Source of the DNA: Marinobacter sp. DY40_1A1
Lineage (GTDB): Bacteria > Pseudomonadota > Gammaproteobacteria > Pseudomonadales > Oleiphilaceae
DNA: 64,000 bases
Assembly: GCF_016597815.1 (NCBI RefSeq)
Contig: NZ_VCHA01000007.1
Coordinates: forward strand, 62,001-126,000
Direction: 5' to 3'
Positions within the stretch are counted from its first letter, which is position 1. Each line of letters opens with the position of its first letter. The notes under the pieces were generated by a model that was given only the letters and a program-made list of their open reading frames with translations, ran no database searches and was not told where the DNA came from. The position numbers and the translations under genes are program-made. This document shows positions 39,502 through 48,462 of this stretch, one piece after another.

Positions 39502-40917
39502 ATGATTCATCCCGTCATTATGGCTGGCGGTACCGGCTCGCGACTTTGGCCGTTGTCACGACAGCTGAACCCGAAGCAGTTTCTCAAGCTGACCGACAGC
39601 CCACTCTCGATGCTGCAATCGACCGTGGCCCGGCTTGACGGCATGGACACACAAAACCCGCTCCTGATTTGCAACGAAGAGCATCGCTTTCTGGCTGCAG
39701 AACAAATGCGGCAGTCCGGCCACGAAGATAGCTGTATTATCCTTGAGCCTTGTGGTCGCAATACCGCGCCTGCCATTGCCCTGGCGGCGCTTCAATTGTG
39801 CGAAAGCGCCGGGAGCGAAGACCCTCTGATGTTGGTACTTGCTGCCGACCACCTGATTACAGACGTCGAAGCTTTCCAGGATGGTGTGAAAAAGGCTGTG
39901 CCTTTGGCAAAAAAAGGCAAACTTGTGACATTTGGCATCATCCCGCACCAACCTGAAACCGGATACGGCTATATCCATCGCAGTACCGAGTTGGCGACTG
40001 ACTGTTACTCCGTTGACGGTTTTGTGGAAAAGCCCGATCTTGAGACCGCAAAAACCTATCTTGAATCTGGAGAATACCTCTGGAACAGTGGCATGTTTCT
40101 GTTTGGCGCCAAGCAATACCTGGCAGAACTGGAGCTGCACCGCCCTGACATTTTATCAGCCTGTCGCGCTGCGATGGCTGATACCAGCGAAGATCTTCAC
40201 TTTGTTCGGGTAAGCCCGGAACTTTTTGCAAACTGCCCCTCTGAATCTGTTGACTATGCAGTCATGGAAAAAACGAACCATGCTGTGGTTGTTTCTTTGG
40301 ACGCCGGATGGAGTGACATAGGCTCCTGGTCAGCGCTGTGGGATGTCAGTGAAAAAGACGCCAATGGCAACAGCCTCAGCGGCGATGTAATCGCCCACCA
40401 AACCAGCAACACTCTGGTTCGCGCAGACAGCCGGCTGGTAGCGGCAATTGGCGTTGATGATCTTGTCATTATTGAGACCAACGATGCCATTCTTATTGCT
40501 CACAAAGACAAAGTACAGGACGTAAAAGCGGTGGTTGAGCAGATCCGAAACGATGGCCGACATGAGCACATGAATCACCGCGAGGTTTACCGTCCCTGGG
40601 GTGTATACGACTCCATAGACAGCGGGCCGCGTTACCAGGTAAAGCGGATCACAGTAAAGCCCGGCGCGAAGCTATCGGTTCAAATGCACCATCATCGCGC
40701 TGAGCACTGGATTGTTGTCAGCGGGACAGCACGCGTAACAAACGGTGAAAAAACATACCTCGTGACTGAAAACCAGTCCACTTACATACCGATAGGACAG
40801 GTACACTCATTGGAAAACCCGGGAGTTATCAATCTGGAGTTGATTGAGGTGCAGTCGGGTTCTTATCTTGGTGAGGATGATATCGTCAGGTACGAAGACC
40901 GGTATGGCAGAAAATGA
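39502..40917 (+). CDS. manC: Mannose-1-phosphate guanylyltransferase / mannose-6-phosphate isomerase
   Basis: Bifunctional enzyme that makes GDP-mannose for surface polysaccharide. The 471-residue protein has an N-terminal nucleotidyltransferase with [12 protein letters not shown] (residues about 9-20) and FVEKPDLE, and a C-terminal cupin isomerase domain with RPWGVYDS and [21 protein letters not shown] lies seven bases before the ATG. Its stop overlaps the next start by 4 nt (ATGA). GDP-mannose could feed the glycosyltransferases around it. No phosphomannomutase or GDP-mannose dehydratase is in the window. Confidence 0.94.
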   Translation: MIHPVIMAGGTGSRLWPLSRQLNPKQFLKLTDSPLSMLQSTVARLDGMDTQNPLLICNEEHRFLAAEQMRQSGHEDSCIILEPCGRNTAPAIALAALQLCESAGSEDPLMLVLAADHLITDVEAFQDGVKKAVPLAKKGKLVTFGIIPHQPETGYGYIHRSTELATDCYSVDGFVEKPDLETAKTYLESGEYLWNSGMFLFGAKQYLAELELHRPDILSACRAAMADTSEDLHFVRVSPELFANCPSESVDYAVMEKTNHAVVVSLDAGWSDIGSWSALWDVSEKDANGNSLSGDVIAHQTSNTLVRADSRLVAAIGVDDLVIIETNDAILIAHKDKVQDVKAVVEQIRNDGRHEHMNHREVYRPWGVYDSIDSGPRYQVKRITVKPGAKLSVQMHHHRAEHWIVVSGTARVTNGEKTYLVTENQSTYIPIGQVHSLENPGVINLELIEVQSGSYLGEDDIVRYEDRYGRK

Positions 40918-41819
40918 ATAAGCTGAAATATCTTTTTGTTGCAGGTCTCCTGCGCATCGCCGGCAAGCTTTCTCTGGCAAGCGCCCAACGGATTGGCAAG
41001 TTTATCGGCTTGCTTATGTGGAAGTTGCAGCTCAAGACTCGTGAAGTTACGGAGATAAACCTCTCAATTTGTCTCCCGGAGCTCTCGCCAACAGAGCGAG
41101 CAGACCTTGCGAAGGAATCACTGATCAGCACAGGCATGACGATGCTGGAAATTCCTTTGATGTGGGAGTGGCCGGTTGAAAAATGCCTTGATCTGGTTCG
41201 TGAAACAGAAGGCCTCGAGCTGATTGACGAGGCAATGGCTGACGGTAGCGGCCTGATCCTTCTCGCCCCGCACCTTGGCAGCTGGGAGTTAGCGGGACTG
41301 TTTTTCTCATCCCGTTACAAAATGGCTGCTCTATATAGCCCGCCCAACATGCCGGAATTCGAGGACTACATGATCCGTGTACGCGGCCGGCTTGGCTCCG
41401 AACTCGTGCGAGGCGACAGGCGGGGTCTTGTAAGGCTGGGAACGATTCTCCGGGAGGGCGGTGTGGCGGGCATCCTTCCGGACCAATCCCCGCGTGGCAA
41501 AGGTAATGCCTTTGCCCCATTTTTTGGTATGGAAGTCAAAACCATGACTCTGGTCTCCAAGCTTATGCAACGAACCGGAGCCAAGGTTTTGATCACCTAC
41601 GCCGAACGGTTAGAAAACGCACAGGGCTTCCGGATTGTAGTACGCAAAACCGAACCGGGCCTCGACAGCAAGGATTCCGTGGCAGCAACAACCGCCCTGA
41701 ACCAGTCAGTTGAACAGTGTATTCGGGATATTCCCGGGCAGTATCAATGGGAATACAAACGCATGCGGCACCGGCCACCAGGTGAAATCAACCCCTATAA
41801 TCCGGACCGGGTGTGCTGA
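40914..41819 (+). CDS. LpxL/HtrB-family lipid A acyltransferase (second of two)
   Basis: Late acyltransferase of 301 residues. Motifs: N-terminal membrane segment, H-x4-E in [11 protein letters not shown], the acceptor-binding [18 protein letters not shown], and [15 protein letters not shown] near the C-terminus. It differs from the paralog at 35493, which has H-x4-D and DQDYG, so the two probably acylate different positions. Its start overlaps manC as ATGA, and the next gene begins 1 nt after its stop, so it is in an operon with manC and the ligase-GT2 fusion. Confidence 0.88.
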   Translation: MNKLKYLFVAGLLRIAGKLSLASAQRIGKFIGLLMWKLQLKTREVTEINLSICLPELSPTERADLAKESLISTGMTMLEIPLMWEWPVEKCLDLVRETEGLELIDEAMADGSGLILLAPHLGSWELAGLFFSSRYKMAALYSPPNMPEFEDYMIRVRGRLGSELVRGDRRGLVRLGTILREGGVAGILPDQSPRGKGNAFAPFFGMEVKTMTLVSKLMQRTGAKVLITYAERLENAQGFRIVVRKTEPGLDSKDSVAATTALNQSVEQCIRDIPGQYQWEYKRMRHRPPGEINPYNPDRVC

Positions 41820-41820
41820 C

Positions 41821-43848
41821 ATGACAAATCACTTCAAAAAACCTGTTTACCTGCTTTTTGTAGCCGGTATAGCAGGAGCGCTTCTGTCATCCAGCATTTT
41901 GGCAGCCGCCGCGCTTTTGCTTGCCATAACAGGCCTCATAATCAGTTTCCGAAAATCTCTCTATCAAGCCGGATGGGATAAGCCCAAAGAGCTACGTTTA
42001 CTGCATTTCGCATTCTGGTTTTTCGTGCTCGTGAGTTTTTACTCTTGGGCAATTGAAGGTTTCAGCTACGAGGGAGGCAAAACGTTCGGTAACCATGCCC
42101 GCTTCATCCTCTTCTGGCCTCTGATCATTGCTCTAAGCTACGCCCACCTGAACGCAAGTACACTTTTCGCCGGGGCCGGGCTCCTGGCTGCAAGTACTTT
42201 TGGGCTGCTGGGCTCAGCGCTGCTTGCAAATCAAGGTTCTATAGACTTGCTTCTCAACAGCCGCTTTGGCGGTGGAATAAACCCGATCAGTTTTGGGAAT
42301 ATCGCGTTACTGGGTGGTTTTCTCACTCTGGTGGGCGGGCTGTTTTTTTACCGCAGTAAGCGACGCGCTCTTGGCTTTCTTTTTATCACTATAGGAGCCG
42401 CGGCCGCCGCGATCGCCATGCTCTCGCAAACCCGAAGCAATCTTGTTGCCCTGCCATTTTTCCTGCTGCTACTGGTGCCTCTGCTAAGCAAAAACCTGCG
42501 CATCATCAGCATGATCGCAATTCCTGTCGTGGTTGTTGCTGCCATTGCAACCAACGATCGGATGTCAGAGCAAATTGCAGGTTTTCTGCAAAATGACACC
42601 CCGGATTCAGCCATTACAATCCGGATGGAGGTATGGGGCCTTGCTTGGAACATGTTTGCCGAGAATCCTTGGACCGGCATCGGACTTGGCGGCTATACGC
42701 AAGAAATCGAGGCGTCAGTCGCCTCCGGGGAGGCATCTGCCGCACTGATCGAATGCTGCACAGGCCACGCCCACAATGATTTTTTCAACATTGCTGCCAC
42801 CAGCGGTATCCCGGGCATTCTTAGCTGGGCGTTTCTGATATTCATACCGCTGACAATTTTTTCACGACACCTGTTCAGCAGGCATACAGCTTCCGCGCAT
42901 CTTGCAGTTGCGGGCTCACTGGTCAGTATTGGTTACTTTCTCTTCGGACTAACCGAAGCTACCTTTAATCGAACGCTGTTCCTGACCTTCTATCTGGTAT
43001 CGGTTGCCGGTATCGCTGCTGCGCTATTCAACGAGCTTAGCACCTCATATGTACGCCAAAGGACCAAAACAGTCTCTGCAACGATCATCACTAAAAACGA
43101 AGAGGACCACATTGCCGATTGCCTGAAATCGGCCCGACTGGTTGCCGACGAGATTATTGTTCTGGATAGCGGAAGCACAGACAGAACCGTTGAGATTGCA
43201 AAGCAATATGCCGATATTATTGAGGTAACCGATTGGCCCGGTTTTGGCGTTCAGAAACAAAGAGCTCTGGAAAAAGCCACGGGCGAATGGGTGCTGTCAC
43301 TGGATGCCGATGAACGCATTACGCCGGAACTCGCCCGTGAAATAAACCATCGGCTTGCCGATCCCGACGCAGATGCTTACAAGCTCCCTTGGGCTGTCAC
43401 CATCTATGGTGCTCGACTGGACTTCGGCCGCAGTGGCAGGGCTCCTCTGAGGCTGTTCCGGCGAGAGGGTGTTCGTTTTTCCGATGCACTCGTTCATGAA
43501 CGAATTCTGATTCCAGAAGGAAGGAAAACCAAAACCCTGCGCGGCCGCCTGACTCATTACACACACCGAGACTTTGGCCACTCACTTGAAAAAGGCGCCA
43601 AGTATGCCTGGCTTGGTTCACTGGAAAAGCACCGGAAAGGCAAGAAAACACGCACTATGATCTACCCTACCCTGAGGGGATTGATGACCTTTGTGCAGGT
43701 CTATTTTATCCGGTTTGGGTTTCTTGATGGCGCCGTTGGTTATCTGACGGCGGTCACTTATGCCCAAGTGACCTTTAACAAATACGCGGGCCTGTGGACT
43801 ATCGACCGTCCCTCGATACCCGCAACTCACGACGCAAACGCCGCCTAA
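41821..43848 (+). CDS. Fused O-antigen ligase (WaaL/Wzy type) and GT2 glycosyltransferase
   Basis: Two-domain protein of about 675 residues. Residues 1 to about 410 are a polytopic membrane domain of the O-antigen ligase/polymerase type, with many hydrophobic segments, the large periplasmic loop containing MEVWGLAWNMFAENPWTGIGLGGY, and CTGHAHNDFFNIAATSG. From about residue 415 a GT2 domain begins (SATIITKNEEDHI) with IIVLDSGSTDRTVE and LSLDADERI, close in type to the stand-alone gene at 38551. The joint is open with no stop or obvious frameshift, so it looks like a true fusion. Start chosen at 41821, just after the acyltransferase stop. The 3' end overlaps the next, convergent gene by 50 nt. 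Confidence 0.84.
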   Translation: MTNHFKKPVYLLFVAGIAGALLSSSILAAAALLLAITGLIISFRKSLYQAGWDKPKELRLLHFAFWFFVLVSFYSWAIEGFSYEGGKTFGNHARFILFWPLIIALSYAHLNASTLFAGAGLLAASTFGLLGSALLANQGSIDLLLNSRFGGGINPISFGNIALLGGFLTLVGGLFFYRSKRRALGFLFITIGAAAAAIAMLSQTRSNLVALPFFLLLLVPLLSKNLRIISMIAIPVVVVAAIATNDRMSEQIAGFLQNDTPDSAITIRMEVWGLAWNMFAENPWTGIGLGGYTQEIEASVASGEASAALIECCTGHAHNDFFNIAATSGIPGILSWAFLIFIPLTIFSRHLFSRHTASAHLAVAGSLVSIGYFLFGLTEATFNRTLFLTFYLVSVAGIAAALFNELSTSYVRQRTKTVSATIITKNEEDHIADCLKSARLVADEIIVLDSGSTDRTVEIAKQYADIIEVTDWPGFGVQKQRALEKATGEWVLSLDADERITPELAREINHRLADPDADAYKLPWAVTIYGARLDFGRSGRAPLRLFRREGVRFSDALVHERILIPEGRKTKTLRGRLTHYTHRDFGHSLEKGAKYAWLGSLEKHRKGKKTRTMIYPTLRGLMTFVQVYFIRFGFLDGAVGYLTAVTYAQVTFNKYAGLWTIDRPSIPATHDANAA

Positions 43849-44872
43849 CCTTGAGCTTTCTAAGCAGGTTAAAAGGCTTGCGCCGCAAACCTGACTTTTT
43901 GTTTGCCAGGAAATCGTCTACCGCATCCAGAACCCGAGCGCTGGAGCGCCCGTCACGGTAACTATGAAGATCGTCGCACAGGTTTCTCGCGGACGTCATC
44001 AACATCTCAGGATGGTCCAAAGCCCGCTCCAAAGCTGGCTCCAGCTCTTCAACCTTAGCCACATCAATCAGATAAGGTCCGGGCATTTTTGTTCTGAAGG
44101 TAACCACCGGCCGATCCAGAAACATAAATTCAAACATGATTGATGAGGTGTCGCACAACATAACGTCAGCCTCGGGCAGTAGTGGCAATAGATCCTCATC
44201 ACTCTCGATAAACCTCAGATTCTCCCCTGCAAGGCGCCGGTATTGCTCAACCACTGAAGTTTCCATTTTCGGGTGCAGAGTAACAATGAATTTCCAGCGA
44301 CCACTCCCCGCCAGCTCAGCAATCTTGTCGACAAGAACTGGCGCCGAAGTTACAGACCGGCTGAAGGTGGAAGCGAAAAAAACTACGGGCAAACCATCTT
44401 CAGAACGACGGCGCCGCTCTTCACGTGGCTGAGACAAAAGGGGATCCAGCTTTGACCAGCCAGTATGTGCTACGGAGAAATGTCGGTGCTGCTCGGCCAA
44501 TGCCTGAAACCTGGCCGTATCGCTTTCCGCATGAGTGCAGTAAAGATCGAACCAGCCGCGAATTCGATAGTGATCGCTCTCATCTTCGCTGCTGTGGCCT
44601 CGCTTGTTTCGCGCCATGCCATGAAAGACCTCCACCTTGATACCCGGAAAGAAATAAGGTACCCAGTCCCCTGGCACGAAGGTCGCGTCGGCACGATAAT
44701 CCATAACCTCCTGAACGGTTTTCAGACGTCGCTCATCAGGCCGCAGAGGAGCCGCCGAACAACCAGCAACAAACCACGCAGCCTCGTCGCCACGTCGACG
44801 AATCTCATCCTGCAGCGGGCGCAGAATGGAGTACGAGTATGGCTGGTTAACGAAAAACAAATACCGGCGCAT
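43799..44872 (-). CDS. CDP-glycerol glycerophosphotransferase-like protein
   Basis: Predicted GT-B-fold transferase of the CDP-glycerol:polyglycerophosphate family, 357 residues. Signatures: VEVFHGMARNK near the middle, FASTFSRSVTSAP, VTLHPKMETS and CDTSSIMFEFMFLDRPVV. The family makes teichoic acids in Gram-positives; Gram-negative members add glycerol-phosphate or similar groups to surface glycans, and some are of unknown substrate. The C-terminus is unusually basic. It directly follows the GT4 gene (44873-45991) with no gap. The 50-nt tail overlap with the convergent ligase-GT2 gene is long for bacteria. Confidence 0.75.
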   Translation of the reverse strand: MRRYLFFVNQPYSYSILRPLQDEIRRRGDEAAWFVAGCSAAPLRPDERRLKTVQEVMDYRADATFVPGDWVPYFFPGIKVEVFHGMARNKRGHSSEDESDHYRIRGWFDLYCTHAESDTARFQALAEQHRHFSVAHTGWSKLDPLLSQPREERRRRSEDGLPVVFFASTFSRSVTSAPVLVDKIAELAGSGRWKFIVTLHPKMETSVVEQYRRLAGENLRFIESDEDLLPLLPEADVMLCDTSSIMFEFMFLDRPVVTFRTKMPGPYLIDVAKVEELEPALERALDHPEMLMTSARNLCDDLHSYRDGRSSARVLDAVDDFLANKKSGLRRKPFNLLRKLKVRRRLRRELRVSRDGR

Positions 44873-45991
44873 TCAGTTTTTTCTCGTCAGTGATTTATAG
44901 AGGTCGCCGGTTTCACGAACAGTTTGCGAGGTATGGAAGTCGTTAGCAATTCGCTCTCTGGCAGTCTGCCCTAACTTTTCAAGCAACGCCCTGTCACGGT
45001 ATAGCAGCTCTATTGCAGAAGATAGGGCTGCAGAGTTCTTAGGGGGAACCACAAGTCCACTACTTTTATCCTCTACCAACTCAGGCATGCCACCGACATT
45101 GGTTACGATTGGTGCCACACCATAGGCCATGGCTTCAATAACAGCTCTGGGCAGCCCCTCTCGCTCAGTCGACGGCAAAACAAATACATCACTCGCAGCA
45201 GCTATCGCTGGTGCATCAGTTCGAAAGCCGGTGAAATGGATACGCTCAGGGTGTGCTGACTGACTCACCTGAGCTTTCAGGTCCTGATTGTCGATAGCAT
45301 CGCCCACCAGAACTAAATGCGCTTCCACACCCTCAGGCAGCTTGCTGATAGCATCAATCAAAAAATCATATCCCTTTCTGGGATTGTTTCGGCCAGTGCT
45401 ACAAACTACAAACGCCCCCTCGGGCACGCCAAACTGTCCAAGATCTGCCGGTGCAGCCTGATACCATCCGAGATCATGGCCTTTGTAGATGCGGGTGAGC
45501 TTTTCATGCGGAATATGCAACCAGAGCAGCCGGAGACCCGCAAGATAGTCTTTGATTGCATCGGCCACACACACAATCTTGCTAACCCTGGGATGTAAAA
45601 ATGTTATCCAGGATTCGGGGTTTAAAAAACTGATGTTGCCAATAATCCCACGGTACGCCACAACTTTTATATCTGTTCCTTTAGACGCTCGCAAAGCGCA
45701 AGCCAGCGCCCTCGGATTGTACGCGTGGATAACGTCATAACTCTTACTGTTCAACTGTGCTTTGATTGCCGCAGTGCCTTCCTTATCAAAGCGATTTTTC
45801 AGAGCCATTGGCTGCGCCACCAAACCCTCTTCAACAAGAAGCTGATAATTTCGGCCTTTGGGATTGCACATAACGTCTACGTCAAACCCGACGTTTTTCA
45901 ATCCTATGAAGAGTTCACTCTCCGGGCGGTCACAGGCGTCAGTCAGGCATAAAATTGCCGGCAGTGCCCGCTTTTCAGATTTATCACTCAA
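44873..45991 (-). CDS. GT4-family glycosyltransferase
   Basis: GT-B glycosyltransferase of 372 residues. The C-terminal half has VCSTGRNNPRKGYDFLIDA, HFTGFRTDAPAIAAASDVFVLPS and the EX7E motif in EREGLPRAVIEAMAYGVAP. The N-terminal half has a HAYNPRALACALRAS segment, similar to core-sugar transferases such as those of WaaG type. The start codon is TTG, overlapping the kdkA stop as TTGA. With kdkA and the CDP-glycerol-type gene it forms a tight minus-strand trio. Confidence 0.84.
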   Translation of the reverse strand: MSDKSEKRALPAILCLTDACDRPESELFIGLKNVGFDVDVMCNPKGRNYQLLVEEGLVAQPMALKNRFDKEGTAAIKAQLNSKSYDVIHAYNPRALACALRASKGTDIKVVAYRGIIGNISFLNPESWITFLHPRVSKIVCVADAIKDYLAGLRLLWLHIPHEKLTRIYKGHDLGWYQAAPADLGQFGVPEGAFVVCSTGRNNPRKGYDFLIDAISKLPEGVEAHLVLVGDAIDNQDLKAQVSQSAHPERIHFTGFRTDAPAIAAASDVFVLPSTEREGLPRAVIEAMAYGVAPIVTNVGGMPELVEDKSSGLVVPPKNSAALSSAIELLYRDRALLEKLGQTARERIANDFHTSQTVRETGDLYKSLTRKN

Positions 45992-46704
45992 GCGGCAGAA
46001 CTCCCCTCATATCCATTTAAAAACACATTCCAGAACCTGTTCAGGGCAGCATCGCCTGCAACCTTCTTCAAAGAACGGGCTAAACGATTCAAGTTATCGG
46101 TTTTCCAATTGGACCGAGAGCTTGGCGGCATAATACACCCCTTATCGAAATCAATCAGGAAGAAGTCCTTTTCCACCATCAGCACATTAAAGCAGTTCAG
46201 GTCTGCATGCCGCACATCTGCGTCGTGAAAGCGGCGAACTGTTTGCCCAAGCGCATGCCAATCACCACTGTCGAGCTTACCTATCAGGTCTGCCAAGGGC
46301 GTCGCACCCTTTATGCGTTCGATAATGATAGCTGCACGATATTGGATGGGAGACACCTTCCGGTACCAGGCTGCCACCGGCACCGGCACCGGCAAATCCA
46401 TAGATATCATGCGATTCAGGACTCGAAACTCCGAGAAGGATCGAACATTATGCTCACCAGTATAGGCATAAGTCTTCCGGGAAATATGAGAGGCCAAACC
46501 GCCACGCAGGTACTCTCGCAAAACGAACTCCTTGTCACCAGCCTTGATAAACCAAGCCCCACCACGGCCACCACTGCCCACTAACGAGGCTTTATCCCCC
46601 CAGTATTCCGGCGTAAACCAATCCGCTGTCACATTCCCGATAACATCGGAATTAACAAGAATAAAAGAGTTGTTTTCACGCTTAAAAATTTCAGTTTCGA
46701 CCAT
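45988..46704 (-). CDS. kdkA: 3-deoxy-D-manno-octulosonic acid kinase
   Basis: Phosphorylates the 4-position of the single Kdo on lipid A, using ATP. About 238 residues of the KdkA/RIO-like kinase fold: ATP-binding VGSGGRGGAWFIKAG, conserved lysine/glutamate, catalytic HADLNCFN (H-x-D-x4-N) and metal-binding FLIDFDKGCI. Haemophilus-type single-Kdo lipopolysaccharide uses this enzyme. Start chosen at the ATG at 46704 (MVETEIFKRE); an in-frame start at 46722 is possible. It overlaps the next gene by 4 nt. Confidence 0.88.
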   Translation of the reverse strand: MVETEIFKRENNSFILVNSDVIGNVTADWFTPEYWGDKASLVGSGGRGGAWFIKAGDKEFVLREYLRGGLASHISRKTYAYTGEHNVRSFSEFRVLNRMISMDLPVPVPVAAWYRKVSPIQYRAAIIIERIKGATPLADLIGKLDSGDWHALGQTVRRFHDADVRHADLNCFNVLMVEKDFFLIDFDKGCIMPPSSRSNWKTDNLNRLARSLKKVAGDAALNRFWNVFLNGYEGSSAA

Positions 46705-46861
46705 GTAACCCCGGACAAACACAGCGGGAGGTTAACCACCCTCAATAGCCACCAGTTAAGACGATAGCAAACAAGTAAGATAGAATGACTGGTAGTTTAT
46801 CAACGATTCGCCGCAAAGCTCTACCAGCTGCGCTCTTCAATCTGTAACGGATTTTCAATAG

Positions 46862-47890
46862 ATGAAGTCTATCTGCATTCTCCGCCTCTCCGCCATCGGG
46901 GACGTTACCCATGTCATCCCTGTTGTGCTTAGCCTTCAGGAACAGATTCCCGGCGTAAAAATCACTTGGATTATCGGAAAAATCGAAGCCAAGCTAATTG
47001 GGGATCTGCCCGGAGTCGAGTTTATTGTCTTTGACAAGAAAGCCGGACGCCACGCCTATTCAAATCTCCGAAAACAGATGGCCGACCGCAAGTTCGACGC
47101 CCTGCTGCATATGCAGGTCGCGTTTCGCGCCAACCTTGTTGCCGCCTGCATTCGCGCAAAAGTGCGCGTCGGTTACGACAAGGCTCGTAGCAAAGACCTC
47201 CATAGCCTCTTCATCAATCGCCGGATTGCGCCGGCTTATCAACAGCATGTTCGCGATTGTCTGGCCAGCTTCCTCGAGCCTTTAGGTCTTCAGCCGGCTC
47301 AGCCAAAATGGCTTATTCCACTCACCCGGAGTGATCACGAGTTCGCCGAAAAGCACCTTGCCGACGATCGTAAGAATCTGGTTATAAGCCCTTGTGCGAG
47401 CCACAAATTGCGAAACTGGCCGCCGGAGCGTTACGCTCTGCTGGCAGACTATGCAATAAAGGTGCATGGCATGAATGTCATTCTGGTTGGCAGTCCTGCG
47501 CCGTTCGAAGCGGAGTACTGCGAAGCCATCGAAACCGCAATGAAAGAGAAGGCGCACAACATTTGCGGCAAGGACACCCTCAAGCAACTGGCAGCCTTGC
47601 TGACTCACGCCGACTTAGTGGTTGCGCCCGACACGGGGCCAGCCCATATTGCCAGCGCCGTAGGCACGGACGTGCTGGGATTATTTGCCGCCAGCAATCC
47701 CTATCGATCAGGCCCATATAATTCATTGCAGTGGTGCGCTAACCGCTATCCGGAAGCCCTGAAGAAATTCACAGGAAAGTCTGTAAATGAAGCCCGCTGG
47801 GGAGCCAAAGCAGAGTTTGAAGGCGCTATGGAAATGGTGTCGGTTGAGAACGCAACAGAGGTACTGGATAAGTGGGTTGAGGCTCACTAA
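46862..47890 (+). CDS. Glycosyltransferase family 9 (heptosyltransferase-like)
   Basis: GT-B transferase of 342 residues expected to add heptose, or a heptose-like sugar, to the Kdo inner core. It opens MKSICILRLSAIGDVTHVIP, typical of the RfaF/OpsX group, with ISPCASHKLRNWPPERYA and VAPDTGPAHIASAVG later. It is the only GT9 in the window; heptose biosynthesis genes are not here. It is divergent from kdkA across a 157-nt gap and convergent with the DUF6165 gene. Confidence 0.88.
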   Translation: MKSICILRLSAIGDVTHVIPVVLSLQEQIPGVKITWIIGKIEAKLIGDLPGVEFIVFDKKAGRHAYSNLRKQMADRKFDALLHMQVAFRANLVAACIRAKVRVGYDKARSKDLHSLFINRRIAPAYQQHVRDCLASFLEPLGLQPAQPKWLIPLTRSDHEFAEKHLADDRKNLVISPCASHKLRNWPPERYALLADYAIKVHGMNVILVGSPAPFEAEYCEAIETAMKEKAHNICGKDTLKQLAALLTHADLVVAPDTGPAHIASAVGTDVLGLFAASNPYRSGPYNSLQWCANRYPEALKKFTGKSVNEARWGAKAEFEGAMEMVSVENATEVLDKWVEAH

Positions 47891-47891
47891 T

Positions 47892-47921
47892 CTCCCTCTC
47901 CCTTGAGGAGAGGGGGGGGGG
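47892..47921. terminator. Stem-loop with G10 run after the GT9 gene
   Basis: CCCTCTCC pairs with GGAGAGGG across a 5-nt loop directly after the GT9 stop, between convergent genes. The right arm merges into ten consecutive G (47912-47921), which is prone to slippage or sequencing error but lies outside genes. Confidence 0.5.
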
Positions 47922-47973
47922 AATTCAATTCTACGTTCCGGAATGCAAAGCAGGCTCTATGGAGAGGGCCTGC

Positions 47974-48378
47974 TTAATTACGGGCCGTGTAATCCTGGTA
48001 AGATTTCTCTTCTACAAACCGTGACCCAAGCGCCAGGTTAATGTCTTTCTTCAATGCCGCACGCTTATCATTGGTAACATATACAGCACGCGCCAGTTCA
48101 ATAAACTTCGGGCCGAAGTCCTGTTTTGCTTCTTCATCCCGAATGTCGTCTTCAATAACCCAAAGCTCTTCATTAACCGCTTTCAACTGCTTGCGCAGCT
48201 CTGCGATTGCATCCTGATCTTTTACAGCTTCGGCCCAGGTGGCACTTAATTCATCCAGCTCAAGCCTGACATTTCGCACCTTGGCTTCATCCTTGATGCG
48301 CTCGGATTTAATTTCCAGAATGGTGATTTTGTCGAGTACTTCGCCGAAAGAAACCGGAACTTTAATGACGTCAGCCAT
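47974..48378 (-). CDS. DUF6165 family protein
   Basis: Small, highly charged cytoplasmic protein, about 134 residues, that I can only place in the uncharacterised DUF6165 family. It opens ADVIKVPVSFGEVLDKITILEIKSERI and is followed by a predicted coiled-coil helix (about residues 25-75) with ELRKQLKAVNEELWVIED, and a conserved VTNDKRAALKKDINL near the C-terminus. The start is the ATG at 48378 with AGG eight bases upstream; a GTG three codons before is possible. Its position at the end of the LPS region suggests a link to surface glycan assembly, unproven. Confidence 0.72.
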   Translation of the reverse strand: MADVIKVPVSFGEVLDKITILEIKSERIKDEAKVRNVRLELDELSATWAEAVKDQDAIAELRKQLKAVNEELWVIEDDIRDEEAKQDFGPKFIELARAVYVTNDKRAALKKDINLALGSRFVEEKSYQDYTARN

Positions 48379-48462
48379 TTTCTGCACCTGTCAATTTGAT
48401 GAGTTTAAACACTTGACGACCGCTTGCGCTATTGCAAGCGGCGACAATCGAATCGATCACGT

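Noticed and set aside
47912..47921. Run of ten G as a phase-variation switch
   Set aside because: Located after the stop codons of two convergent genes, where length change should have no effect on protein.
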